Below are positions 45,601 through 57,274 of a stretch of 64,000 bases of DNA, piece after piece. The notes beneath the pieces were generated by a model. It worked only from the letters and a program-made list of their open reading frames with translations, did not search any database and had not been told where the DNA came from. The number at the start of each line of letters is the position of its first letter. The stretch's first letter is position 1. The DNA is taken from positions 10,230,001 through 10,294,000 of the forward strand of contig JBHGNT010000020.1 of the NCBI GenBank assembly GCA_043228905.1. The letters are read 5' to 3'. The stretch is from Azolla caroliniana. Taxonomy: Eukaryota; Polypodiophyta. A program made the position numbers and the translations under genes.

Positions 45601-46474
45601 ATATGTTTTTTTTTTCACTTTGCCTATTGCTTAAACCTTTGTCTTCTCATACTTGTTCTTGATTAGTCATGCTCAAAGTATTGTTCTTTGTTGGTATATT
45701 TTTATATTAATTCGTCATATCGAAATTTTTGATTTCCAAACTTCCCAAATATTCTCAAAAATATTTCCAAACTCCGAAAATATTGTGCACCAGGATCCCA
45801 AACATGAGTTCACAAGCTATGCCACTCCACACATAGCTCTTCTCACTCTTTCCATGTATAATGATGGCGTAAAGCCTAGACCAAAAAATGTATCAGCAAC
45901 GAATCCAAAAAAGTTATCATCGTGTGATGTAACGTATTCTAAGACTTCAGAACGATGATTATATAGACAATTAAATTTCGAACATAAAAGTTCAGAATCC
46001 CACAATATAAATGGGTTGGTGCACATACCAAATGTTCTTTCGTTGAAATAAGATGTAAGCAATGCACCACCTCTTGTTAACAATATGTATACAAACTATT
46101 TTCACAATAAACAAACTTCACTTCTTTTAAGTAAACCACATTTACACCCTTTAATGTATAGGTTCTCTGATGATCACTTTCCAAACTAGGATTCCCAAAA
46201 CAATAGATTGCCTTTGTGCTAACCCATATATGAAAGGCATATATATATATATATATATCGACACAACCTTTATGCATCAGAGAAAACCAAAAGCAAAAGT
46301 ACAATCACTAACTCCGATCCTCCACCAAATGGATTATCTTCAGACTTTTGACAAAATTTCGCAGTTTTGCACCTCGCATGATCATTGCATATCAAGATTA
46401 AGGTCTTTGCCACAAATGATGATTATATCATGTGTTTTATATGTATTATGGGACATGTGCCAAAAGTTACCCTA

Positions 46475-47404
46475 CTATTTGCTGAAATTTAACCTCATTC
46501 TTTCACGGGACCGAATATCAGCTTGCCTTATTGGCTCTGGAATCCGATACTTGCCACATTTTTGGACAAGACCCACTGCGGTGCCAAGAGAGATCCGATG
46601 ACCAATTGATATAAAGATGGGCTTTGTACAGCCTTTATGGCTTCTCAATGCCATGCCTAATACTTGTCCAGAATCACCAGTAAGTGGTATAACATCACAA
46701 GTCATCGCCTCCCTAATTTTGTTTGTATTAAGCTGCTCTTTAGAAATACCATCAATATGATGTGATGCATCATCATTACAATCATAATTATCCCCCACTA
46801 TTTTGGTTATTAGGTTTGTGTTCAGGCACTCTTTAGAAACACAATCAACATGATTTGTAGTATCATCATTCACTTCATCGGTCTTTAGATTTGTGTTAAT
46901 ATGGGCTCTCGAAAGACCGTCGACATGATGAAGGTTTTTGGCAACACCGATAGTTGGGATGTTTGCTAGTACTCCAATGTGGCTAGCCAATCCAAAGCCT
47001 CTTGGGTGAAGTATACCATTTCCATCTACCATTATCACATCCGGTGCCACTTCTGGATGCTCTTTCATGAGCTTTTGAATTAGTTCGAGCAACACAGGGC
47101 TCTCTCTGAAAGCAAGAAAACCGGGGATATATGGTAGAGTTAGATGAACAATCTTGAAATCTTCATAAACCACATTCATTGTGTCCATATCAATCACAAC
47201 CAGAGCTCCACACGCGAGTTCTGAATCTTTCTTGTCAAAGCTTACATCAACCCCTCCGATGAAATGAACACAAGCTTGACTACCCGATTTATCACAATTC
47301 ATTCTTGGAGCAAAATCATCACAAAGCACAAGGAGGTTTTTCAGCCTCTCTTGCTCCGTTTGCCATAGCATTCGTTGTTTTGAGATCCCATCAATCTCAT
47401 TCAT
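46475..47404 (-). CDS. Endonuclease V (deoxyinosine/inosine-specific), 309 aa, with internal repeat insert
   Basis: One minus-strand exon from the ATG at 47404 (MNEIDGISKQRMLWQTEQERLK in conceptual order). The protein cleaves one nucleotide 3' of inosine in nucleic acid, using metal ions. Family residues are present: GVDVSF (Asp53), PYIPGFLAFRE (Tyr92, Glu101), DGNGILHPRGFG (Asp127, His133), TIGVAKNLHH, PIFISIGHRISL (His269) and IPEPIRQADIRSR. Between AKNL and DVIPLTGDSG, where relatives have about 20-30 residues, there are about 76 residues (159-234). They form three tandem units opening HHVDGLS, HVDCVSKE and HHIDGISKE, each with xLNTNxI. The insert keeps frame and lies outside the catalytic core. 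A short upstream coding exon cannot be excluded. The C-terminal RMRLNFSK may reflect read-through of a splice site. Confidence 0.93.
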   Translation of the reverse strand: MNEIDGISKQRMLWQTEQERLKNLLVLCDDFAPRMNCDKSGSQACVHFIGGVDVSFDKKDSELACGALVVIDMDTMNVVYEDFKIVHLTLPYIPGFLAFRESPVLLELIQKLMKEHPEVAPDVIMVDGNGILHPRGFGLASHIGVLANIPTIGVAKNLHHVDGLSRAHINTNLKTDEVNDDTTNHVDCVSKECLNTNLITKIVGDNYDCNDDASHHIDGISKEQLNTNKIREAMTCDVIPLTGDSGQVLGMALRSHKGCTKPIFISIGHRISLGTAVGLVQKCGKYRIPEPIRQADIRSRERMRLNFSK

Positions 47405-47689
47405 TACCACGAATAAAGCACACAAACTTAATAGTGATATAATACATAAACTGTGTAATGGAGAATTTCCAAGGTTTTGCTACAGCCGTGATACTTTGAT
47501 CAATGTGATTTATGAGATAAAGAATAAAAACTGCCAATATAAATGTGATCTCGTACATTGTAATTTTGGCCGAACCTTTGTTGAGGCATGATGCACTTCT
47601 TTTTTAACTTGATGACCATGTTAGGCATGAATATATCTCAAAAGAAGATAGTCACATAACCCCTGTAACATAAATACAAGACTAGAACA

Positions 47690-48300
47690 ACATTCTCTCA
47701 GTTGCAAGTACAGTCGATTTTTCACATAACTTTTTAAGAAAATTCAACCAGTTTTTCATTGATAATCAAAAGACCAATTTTTTTTTGCATAAACCCACAA
47801 AACACACACATGAATGCAGCTAATTCAAATAATGTTCAGTTCATTTTTATCAGTAATGGAGATCTAGTCTGAATATCAAAAAATAAAAATGCGTACATAC
47901 ACATAAATAAACAACTATTTCAAAGCAAGTTTTATCAAATTTTCACTGCTAATCAAGAGACAAGTCCAAACGTCAAAGAATAAAGATGCATAAATCCACG
48001 ATCTATAAGCACAACTAATTCTAAGCAAGATCAGTTCATTTTCATCGGTAATGAAGGATGATTCTGAATATTTGAAAGCAAATGTGTAATCACATAATCC
48101 AAATGATTTTTTCAAACGAAAATCCCTTAAACAGAACTAATTCAAAACAAGTTCAGAACATTCTCATCAATAATCAAGGATTAATCTAAATAGTGAAAAA
48201 TAAAGATGAATGAAAACATAATCCAAAATATTTTTGTTTTCTATAACACAACTAGTTCAAAGCATTTTCATTCATTACAATACACACGCATTTTTTAACC
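47690..48300 (-). repeat. About 100-115-bp degenerate tandem array upstream of ENDOV
   Basis: Units start near 47817, 47920, 48018, 48138 and 48248, with a weaker one near 47720. Each carries (c)taattcaaag.aagttcag, then catt.tcatc..taat.aa.gga and aaaataaagatg.at. The array lies 290-900 bp upstream of the ENDOV start and may be leader intron. Confidence 0.8.
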
Positions 48301-48752
48301 ATTTCTTGTTGTTTTTTCACAATCTATTATCATCCATAACAACCAGTGCATTGTTTCTACCAAATTTTCTGAAAGATGACACACATTTTAAGATTTTGGG
48401 CATAGAAAAGAAGAAAAAAAAAAGCCTGAAAGCAAATACCTCGTTAGAACAGAGATTCGTAATGAATAAAATTCCAAGTTTTCATCACATCTGCAAGAAG
48501 TTTCCCATCGGATCTTTTAGAAGCTTTCCATCTGGCTTGACTTGTTGAAGGAGCTTCATTCTTGGGTTTAAACTGATCGGAGGAGGTGCTAAGGAAGAAA
48601 AATTACAAAATAAAAGCAGGGGATCTCGAAGATTTCTGGTTTTTCCATAATTATTACAAGGTAATGTTTGGTTTTCAGCAATTGGAACGGTACCCCTGAG
48701 AAGCTCCAATAATTTATACAAAAATGTATCTAAAAAATTTGTCTTTCATCTT

Positions 48753-48757
48753 GCGGG

Positions 48758-48800
<43 letters not shown>

Positions 48801-48825
48801 GCGTGTTCGATCCACGCTCACCGCA
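48753..48825 (+). tRNA. tRNA-Phe (GAA)
   Basis: A 73-nt cloverleaf: acceptor gcggggat.../...tcaccgc with discriminator A, A box tagctcagttgggagagc, anticodon loop ctgaagat (GAA) and B box ggtcgcgtgttcgatcc. There is no intron and no encoded CCA, as expected for a nuclear gene. I believe it is identical to the known plant cytosolic tRNA-Phe. T-rich sequence follows (ctttttg at 48835). Confidence 0.97.
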
Positions 48826-48866
48826 TCTTTAAGGCTTTTTGTAACTATTACCTTTTTTCCTTCATG

Positions 48867-49312
48867 GATTCATTGGGCCAAATGAATGGGCTAGAAATTC
48901 CTTTCTTCGTCATGATTCATTGGGCCAAATGAATGGGCTAGAAATACCTTTCTTCGTCATGATTCATTGGGCCAATGAATGTGCTCGAAATACCTTTCTT
49001 TGTGATACATTGGGCCAATGAATGGGCTAGAAATACCCTTGATCTCATGATTCATTGGGCCAATGAATGTGCTCGAAATACCTTTCTTTGTGATACATTG
49101 GGCCAATGAATGGGCTAGAAATACCCTTGATCTCATGATTCATTGGGCCAATGAGTGGGCTTGAAATATCTTTCTTCTTTATGATTCATTTGGGTCCATG
49201 AATGTGCTCGAAATACCTTTCTTCTTCATGATTCATTTGGGTCAATGAATGTGCTCGAAATACCTTTCTTCTTCGTGATTCATTGGGCCAATGAATTGGC
49301 TCCAAATTTTGT
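48867..49312. repeat. 46-bp satellite, 10 units, with TGGGCC cores
   Basis: Units of gattcattgggccaatgaat, then gtgctcgaaatacctttctt or gggctagaaatacccttgat. The middle units alternate between the two types as a higher-order dimer of about 90 bp. The array begins 42 bp after the tRNA-Phe. It contains no conserved reading frame. Confidence 0.92.
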
Positions 49313-51300
49313 GCTATATAGTTGGAGGACGTGTTTAGACTTGCATACATGCTTGTGTGTGTAGTCTTCAATTCTATGTAGCCCAAGAGCTCGCGCATCT
49401 ATAGTGCAATCTATCCAAGAATCACTTCTAGTCGTGTTGCATGCATGAAAAGCCTACTTACTACCACAAAAGAAGAGTACATGAACATTGAAGATGTTGC
49501 CAACTCGGATCAACATATCAACTTTTCTAGAAACCATAAGACAGATATGATTTCGGTCTGCACCATCGACATGTATGACAATTTGTTGTATGCATATCAT
49601 AACTAGACATCAATGTGCTTATGGCACCCTTAAAAGAGCTAGAACACCTTCGAGTTTGAAGAACCCTTTAGATGGCCCCTCTTTGTCCGTGTAAGCTACT
49701 AAGAATTGTGTTGGCCTACAATAAGGTTCTAGCATCTAGGTGGATTTACAAGACAATGACATGTGGAAAATGCAAAAAACTAATTGGCTTGGTGGAGATA
49801 AAGGTTAAAAAGGTAATTTGAAGAGTTCCTTGTAGTTCAAGGGAACATAGTGTGAATATTGCTTCTACTCTCAAATAATCTCATTTACAAACAATGTGGA
49901 TGCATGCATTGATGTAAGCATGGAGCATTTTATTCGGACGTGTTTTGTTATACATATTTTTCATAGAGACAACATTTCATACATGGTAAGGTCTTTTGGA
50001 CTTTTGGTTATTGCATGTAACTCTATACATGGTAATATTCTAGGCTTTATGGACATTGGTTTTCTTGCAACCAAGACCTTGGATTTTTTTATGAACAATA
50101 ATGATTCAATCAATTGTCTCATTGTCCTTTGCAAAAGGATAGAACATGGCACTACCTCCATTGATTCATATATTATCTTCCTCAAATCATTATAACTATG
50201 GTTGTCTATTCATGCTTGTAATACTTTCCATGGTATCATATAGCATCTTTAATCTCTTTTCTTTGAATGTGTTTAGTTTATTGGCTATTGGAGACCTCAA
50301 GCTCCCTAGTTGCATCAATTCTTTACATAATTTCGCTTCTCTTTGAGGTTTTCATTTCCACGTGTATATGATGTGTTGCAAACAAAAGTGTGTGTGTGTC
50401 CTTCAATCTGATTGAGTTTGATTACATTTGTGACGAGCAGACACATGGCTACCTTAGTAGGGGTTCATTAATTAATGTTGGAGTAACTATATGATAATTA
50501 AAGGCGAATGGACCTACTCTTGGCTTTATTAACCCAAATCCCTAATAATGCAACTATGTTAATGATGAGATCTTAGCAATGATGCAATGACAAACCATTT
50601 TCTTATCAATGTTGTGTGCTTTAAAGGCCTTTATCTATGCAACACTCACATAAAGTGTGCTATATACACACCATGAATATGTTCTTTCCTCTACAATGTC
50701 CTTGTAGATATGTGTTCTATAAATGCCTCAAATTACTCAAAAAGAAAAGTAAGAACATTTTTATGCAAATGTGTCCATGGTCTATCTACTTGTTCCATTT
50801 TCTTCTTTAAAGTACATGAATAGATTGAGAATTTTTTTTGCCTATATAAGGCTTTTCATGTTTGATGAGGTGGTGTGCACGTATTACATAAGCTTTTTGA
50901 ATAGGGTTAAATTATTGTTATGACACTCAAGTTTATCATATGCGTTTAATGACATTACCAACTCAAAGCTTTCCGGCCATTTTATTGCTAGGAAGTAAGT
51001 TTTGCATATTGTAAGGCAATATATGTCTACATTCAATCTTGTACATCAATTTACTCATCATAATAAGTCATTGTGACCACATTCATTCTAGTCATTTCCA
51101 TCCATCAATAATTTTGGTTAAAATTGTGGATGTTATACAAATGCATTGCTAGCATGATTAATAACTAGGTTGGCCCACATGTTATATACACCTACATGTA
51201 TGTTCTGGTACCCCTACTTCATTTGTTTCCACCACTAGTACGACATGAAGGGTCTTGAAAGATTAGGATTTTGGTCTTCCCTCACAAACCCTAAATTGTG
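49313..51300. other. Intergenic, nothing recognised
   Basis: AT-rich spacer between the two tRNA-Phe genes. Frames at 49896-50195 and 50146-50346 lack family features. No retroelement motif was recognised. Confidence 0.5.
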
Positions 51301-51305
51301 TTGAC

Positions 51306-51494
51306 TTGATGAAGTTAAAGTCCAAGTTGGGTAAAAATTGGATAAAGTGCATGAAGGGATTGATCGAAACCGTAGAACAATTACGAATGAAGCAGTTAAC
51401 AGTTGAGCTACCAATGCGAGAAGGGAAAACCTTGTATCACAAAGAGGGTAGGTGTAACCAGACTTCCATTTCTTTCCATAGTTTTGATTACTAA
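51306..51494 (+). CDS. Small basic reading frame, 62 codons, uncertain
   Basis: The plus frame reads MMKLKSKLGKNWIKCMKGLI, then ETVEQLRMKQLTVELPM. It is Lys-rich and helix-prone, preceded by aaaccctaaa (51285-51294, telo-box-like). A possible donor gtaggt follows an AG-rich stretch at 51447, so it could be the first exon of an unrecognised gene or a chance frame. No family is recognised. Confidence 0.2.
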   Translation: MMKLKSKLGKNWIKCMKGLIETVEQLRMKQLTVELPMREGKTLYHKEGRCNQTSISFHSFDY

Positions 51495-51690
51495 GAGTTA
51501 AGTTCTTGGATTGTTTACATCAATTCATTCATTAAATTATATGCAGTTAAGTTCTTTCTATACTTTTGATTGTTAATAGTTAAGTTCTTGGATTGTTTAC
51601 ACCAATTCATTAAATCATATGTAGTTAAGTTCTTTCTATACTCTAGTTTGTTAATAATTAAGTTCTTGTTTACACTGGGTATATATAGTT
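51495..51690. repeat. About 90-bp tandem repeat in front of the second tRNA-Phe
   Basis: Two full and one partial copy of agttaagttcttggattgtt, tacaccaattcattaaat and agttaagttctttctatac; they end 20 bp upstream of the tRNA. Confidence 0.85.
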
Positions 51691-51711
51691 AAAGTGAAAC
51701 AATTTTCATCT

Positions 51712-51716
51712 GCGGG

Positions 51717-51759
<43 letters not shown>

Positions 51760-51784
51760 GCGTGTTCGATCCACGCTCACCGCA
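51712..51784 (+). tRNA. tRNA-Phe (GAA), second identical copy
   Basis: All 73 nt are identical to the gene at 48753, and the preceding ttcatc is shared (each copy also has a t just before the gene). It is followed by ttttcttaaatttttc, an effective pol III terminator. With the first copy it makes a same-strand pair 2.96 kb apart. Confidence 0.97.
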
Positions 51785-53026
51785 TTTTCTTAAATTTTTC
51801 TTTCTTGCAAGTCCAAAAAGAAAAGCTTTACACTCTCATTGATTTGGCTAGCTAGCTGAGATTGGCTCTGGGTTAACTCTGGCTTTTTTTCCTTCCATGG
51901 TTTTTGACCTATGAAGAAGAAGAAGAAGAAGAAGATAATGCTCTCCTTCATAGGTGTTTGATAAAACAGTAGTGCTTCATTATCTTCCTCCATCGGAAAA
52001 AAAAAACTAATGGGTTAAGTGTGAAAGAAATGCTTCATCATCTACCAAAAACTAACAAGGTTGGTTCCTATGATTTTTCGAACACCACTTATACTCTCCA
52101 TTGGATGAGACTTTCGAACACCCAATGATTTTTGTTGCTTCAGTGAAGGATATATCCTTTCTTGTCACAAGTTCATAAAATATGAGCATCATCATTGCAT
52201 GTTTTCTGTGAAAAAGTTGGGCCTGAGTAGTGGGGAATAAAAGGAGACCTTTGATACAATCAATTTGTTGTACAGTTTGGTCATGATAATTACTTATTCG
52301 AGATGAATCACGTGTGTGTTGTGTGAGGATGCATTTGTCGCATGTAATTTATTTATACCCAACATACCAATGACATTCTTTGAGCCATTTTGAAATTATT
52401 ATGACACATTGTAGTCATTACAAACTTAATTACAGACTTTATTTGATTAGTTATCTAACATAATACAGAAGCATACACAAGACACCAAGATAAAGACAAG
52501 ATGCTCAATTCGGATTTTTCAGAGTATTGGGATAGCAATGGTTAGCAAAATGCTGATATAGCTTTGAAAAAGAGATTCCTATGAATAAGACAAGAAGTTA
52601 TATCTGTTAAGATCTTAACTTCATGGGATCGTACATGTGATCCATCCAAATAACAAATTGAAACTACCTAAATCCTTTCATTGAATATTTACATATTGAA
52701 CGTATATGTGGTCAGATATTAACAATAACTGTTAATATCTTATTCATCTAATTCCTGATCTTAACAAGCAGACAAAGTTTCATGTGAGGTAATTGAATGG
52801 TTCAAACATATGATTCGCTATTAACAATTCCCCCTCTTTCCTTAAATCGATTCTTTGGCAAACCTTCATCAAAACGGTATGTCAATGTATTACTCGATGA
52901 CACTCCCATCTGGAGCCGTGAATATGTTTTGAAGAGCATCTCTTTCTCCATTATGTAAATATACTGGCAAGGTACAAGTGTCAAATGGAATATTATAATT
53001 CATATATGTTACAATTTTCAGTCTTT
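51785..53026. other. Intergenic, nothing recognised
   Basis: AT-rich spacer with a short (gaa)n at about 51914-51935. No coding or mobile-element signal was seen. Confidence 0.5.
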
Positions 53027-53387
53027 GGCCTACGTACGACATTGGCCATATAGTAATCCTTGTAATTTCTTCAAGTTGGAGCTCGGAACTTCATTTATCC
53101 TGATGACATAGAAAACATTCAGATGTAATGATAAAGGAATTTAAACACTTTGACCAATGTACTAATGTTCGTTTCCTCGATCATCCAGTAAATTTTATGA
53201 TCATTCAGCCTTCATACTCCATTGGCCACATCGCGATACATCTGATTTCTTCAAGTTGGAGCATGGAACTGCATTTATACTGATGACGTAGAAAACGTTC
53301 AGATGTAATGATAAAGGAATTTAAACACTTTGACCAATGTATCAATGTCAATATTCCTCAATCATCTGGTAAATTTCGTGATCATCC
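53027..53387. repeat. 181-bp tandem duplication at the 3' end of the EMB976-like gene
   Basis: Copy A at about 53019-53200 and copy B at about 53200-53385 share ttcttcaagttggagc, then ggaact.catttat.ctgatg and atgtaatgataaaggaattt, ending in gatcat. The offset is 181 bp. The stop codon of the PPR gene (53362-53364) lies inside copy B. Confidence 0.9.
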
Positions 53388-56300
53388 CTTGTATCCCACA
53401 CTTCAAACTGTCGATAACTGAATTATTATATACCGATGGTTTATAGCAAAAGCCCAATGTGCCTGCTTGCTGAAATAGTTCTGATGCTTTTTGATATTGC
53501 CTTTTGCCAATAAACGCAGAAAGCACAGAGATAAATGTCTTCTCAGGCGGTATGTGGCCTTTTTCCATCATTTGTGAACAAAGAAAGCTTGCAGTGGTTA
53601 TAGAACCTGCATGCACAAAAGAAGAAGAAGAAGAAGAAGAAGAGAGGCTTAAGTTCATACAAACTTCAAAATAACTTGTTTGTAAAACACTTCATAACAA
53701 GATTAACAAGTTAACCAATCAAACGCTACTCATTTCCAATGCACTTCATGATGAGCTTAACAAGTTGAGCAATCAAACATTTCCATTACCCTTTTTAACA
53801 CACTTGACAATAAGGTTGTTATAGCTTTCAAGGTCGCATTGCATTAAGCATTGGGATAGAGATGCCACATCCTCTGTTCTACCAAAGGAATCGTATATGT
53901 TGAGCATCACAACCATCGCTGTAGCATCCGGACGATTCAAACCATTATACAATAATTCTGCCTCAGAAAACCTCCCTTCTTTTCCATAAGCCTGGATTAG
54001 CATTGTTTTGATATACGTAGTTGGGGTCAATCCCGAATCATTTTGCATCTTGGTATAATAGAGTTCAGCTTGTGGAATCATGCCAAGGCTACAAAAAAGG
54101 TCAATAATTGCACCATAAAGCTTCTCATCAGGTCTCAAACCATCAGATTCCAAAACTGATAGCAATGCTTTACTACCTTCAATGATGGATAGCTTCTTAT
54201 ACAAACTGAACATGCATGTGTATGCAGCTGTATCTGCAAACCCTTTCGCGTGCATCACTTGGAAGACCGACTCAGCATGAGATAGTTTTTGTTGCTTCAC
54301 ACAACATTGTAACACAATAATCCAGGCATATCTTGACATGGTAAAGCCCCGAGATTTCATCTCATCAAACAGCTCTAACACTTGAGCATAACTACATGCT
54401 TTCATCCTTACAGTTGCCATTATGATAAACACTCTATCAGTGACCACAAGCCCAGCTTCATCCATCTCTTTAAAAGCACGTTCGGCATCTTCATAGAGAC
54501 CCAACTGGCCATAAATAGAAATTATCGTACCATAGATCACTTCATCCATCAGACATCCCTGTCTTTGCATTTCAGAGAAAAACCTCATTGCTAGCTCGTA
54601 ATTTCTAGCTTTGCAAAAGAAGTGAACCAAATATGTATATGTATATTTACCTATGATCAAGCCTTGCATCTTCATCTTTTCATATGTATCTAGCATCAAA
54701 TCCTGTCTTCCTAATTTTCCCATCATAGTGATCACCATGTTGTAGAGAATCCCATCAGGGAGATGGCCGAACGACATCATCTCTTCAAAGACATGGATGG
54801 CCTCTTCAAACTTGTTCATCTTTCGATAAACATTGATCACCACCCCATAAGTGTAATCATTCGCTTTCGCTTTCGAGTCACGAAGGTCGTTCCAAACATC
54901 AATCGCCTTTATGTAAAGGCCTTTCTTGTACAAGGAAGAAAGCATGAAATTATATACCACAATGGGTGGGATGAGTCCTTGCATCCTCATCATCTCGTAA
55001 AACTCCAGCATAAAAGTTATGTGGCCTGATTTTCCAAATATACAGATCAAGCTACATATTACAACTTCATCCGGTTCACAACCTACACCCAACATCTCTT
55101 TATAAAGGCTTTGAACAATATCAAATTGTTTCTCTCGTCCGCATATCCTCAATAGGATTGTGTAAGGAATGACACTCGGCACATAACGACCCTGCACATT
55201 AATGTATAAGCTTGTTTTTTTCAAACATTCTGTTATGTATGGAAAAAAATAAACTTTTTGAAACCACTAAACAATCAGAAGCAAAATATCCCCATTCTTA
55301 GTTTTCCTATGTAGAAAGTCAATCTAAACAAAAAGAATAAATGATCCTTACCAAGGAAAACAATCAAGTTTTATGAATTCTGGGTCAAACAGAGGACTTG
55401 GAAGTTAGGGCAGCAGAAGGTTGTAATGTAAATTACATTTAAGTTGACCAAAAGATGGTATGCTGTCTAAGAAAAATCGAGTTTCATAAAGATCATAAAC
55501 AGTGCTCCTTCATAGAAAGTTCTTGAAGCTTCCATCAAAAGAGAAAAGAGAGCTTTAAGTATATATCATTTTTCCCGTTTGCACTTGACCTTGGGTTTCG
55601 TTCATTGAGTTCCAATCCTTGCGTCGTGACTCTCGACAGTAATTCAAATTAGATGTATACACATGCACAACCATTGTCATTTCCCTCTGAAAAGATTTTC
55701 GCAGTTCAATAGATTGATTCAGACTAATTGTCCGGCATAACAAGACATTACGTGCTAAAGCATTGCCTTTACTACATCACCACATAAGAGACGTTAGAAG
55801 TATTACCAATTATTAGTCATAGATTCACAAGCTTACATTTTCGAACTTTCTAAAGTTGAAGCAGTAAGTCTCGTGACTAATGGAAGGTTGTGAATTTGAA
55901 TCTCGAGCAATAGGTTTGATGTTACCCTAATCTTTTTAAAACCCTTCATAAGTTTAAGTTTGAAATCATGCATAATCACAGGTTTCCACAAAATAAGTGA
56001 TAGCATTGTCCTTAAAGAAGGGAGACTTCCAACCACCTATCTATAGCTAGCTGGATCTATCCAGTTAGACATAACCAGAAAGAAAAACATGAGCACGCAA
56101 TACAGATATTAACTGGCATAGATTCCACTTTCATTTAGCCAAAGGAAAAAAAAAAACTGAACAAGTGGAACTAATTAACTAATATACTTTCTACTTATAA
56201 CTTATAGAACAAAATAGAACTTATAATTACCTATTTATAGCTAGATCTAGCCCCAACTAGCAATAACCAGAAAAAAACCTAACCAATAGGTAAGAAGATT

Positions 56301-57274
56301 AACTAACGTACCTGCCACTTCCATTAAGGCAAAGACAATTCGACCTTATAATCAACCATCTAAAGATAGACAATCTACCCTGTTAGTGATAACTGAAGGG
56401 AAAAGAAAATCCTGAAAAGAGGGTACCGATATTTAACTAACACCGACTATGTGCAAATTAGGCAAGAACTACCTATATCTATATCTATATAAGCAACAAA
56501 ATTTATCCTGATTAGTAATAATCTAAGGAAGGAAGGAAAAAACAAAAGAAAAAACTGGACAAAGGTAATGAGATAAACTAAATAACAAAAGACAAGAAAA
56601 GAATCCAAGTTAGAGGGGGCACCCAATAAACATACCTGCCTCTTCATCCACTGAAAGAAATCGTATGCTTGAACCCAATTCCTCTGTTCCTTGAGAATGA
56701 TACACATCTCTTTGAAAGAGAGGCGACCGACCCAAGGATTCATAACGAGACTAAAGTCATATGAGCTCCGGGACTTTGAAGCCAGTTTGCGAATGGTATG
56801 TATGGCCGAATCGACATGTTTCGCATATTGGTAATCGATCCGACCATTCTCTAAGAATTGAGCCATTTGGGAAGGAGACCTTTTGATCCATTTATAGCCT
56901 TTTGCGTTAGGGTTATTCTTTCTTAGTTGGCTTTCCCAAGCTATCCTCTCTTTGATGACCCTTCTAGCTCCATCATCAGTTAGAGGCCATCTCTTATTAG
57001 AGACTCTCTGCCTAGATGAAAGATCACTGAGCTTCCTGTGCTCTCTTTGAGCTTGGCATGTTATAATCCCTTGAAGGAACATGCCATGATAAGGGAGGGA
57101 TGGAGAAACCGAGGTTCTTCTCCATATTCCCTTTCTTCTTCTTCTTCTTCCTCCTCCTCCTATTCTGATGCTTCTTCTTGTAGTGGTAGTGGTGTTGTTA
57201 GTGTTGCTTTTCTGTTGAGGAAGTGAGAGTGATAAGCTATGGCCGAAGAAGTTACAGAAGCCGAAGCTAGACAT
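53362..57274 (-). CDS. P-class PPR protein, EMB976-like, 761 aa, 3 exons; C-terminus short
   Basis: Exons 56636-57274, 53790-55191 and 53362-53606 have GT/AG introns of 1444 and 183 nt and matching phases. The N-terminus is Ser/Thr/Arg-rich and lacks acidic residues (MSSFGFCNFFGHSLSLSLPQ), which suits a plastid transit peptide. A non-PPR block follows: WPLTDDGARRVIKERIAW, KWIKRSPSQMAQFLENGRID and LSFKEMCIILKEQRNW. About 12 P-type 35-residue repeats come next (GCEPDEVVICSLICIFGKSG, VVYNFMLSSLYKKGLYIKAI, DEVIYGTIISIYGQLGLYED). From memory this domain order and wording match Arabidopsis EMB976 (AT5G27270), a chloroplast PPR essential for embryos. That protein is some hundreds of residues longer; here the frame stops soon after VYNNSVIDSLKCGIQGMITK. 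Either the gene is truncated or further exons were missed. The role is organelle RNA binding. Confidence 0.88.
55192..56635 (-). repeat. PPR intron 1 with about 110-bp degenerate tandem units
   Basis: Units near 56033, 56225, 56340 and 56465 share ctat..ctagctagatcta.cc, agt.ataac..aaggaaaaga and attaacta. At 55860-55920 a tRNA-like stretch (gcagtaagtctcgtgactaa ... tttgaatctcgag) may be SINE debris. Confidence 0.6.

Noticed and set aside
45817-46083. 88-codon minus frame next to ENDOV
   Set aside because: No family signature, and no splice sites or conserved terminus that would join it to ENDOV.
48867-49312. CRISPR-like regular repeats
   Set aside because: The 46-bp units are contiguous without unique spacers, in a plant nuclear context; it is a satellite.
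55860-55930. tRNA-like sequence in PPR intron 1
   Set aside because: Only weak A/B-box resemblance and no foldable acceptor stem; mentioned only as possible SINE debris.
56447-56635. Read-through extension of PPR exon 1 with a hydrophobic tail
   Set aside because: A good GT donor at 56635 and exact phase match to the acceptor at 55192 place this sequence in the intron; the hydrophobic stretch is translated polypyrimidine.
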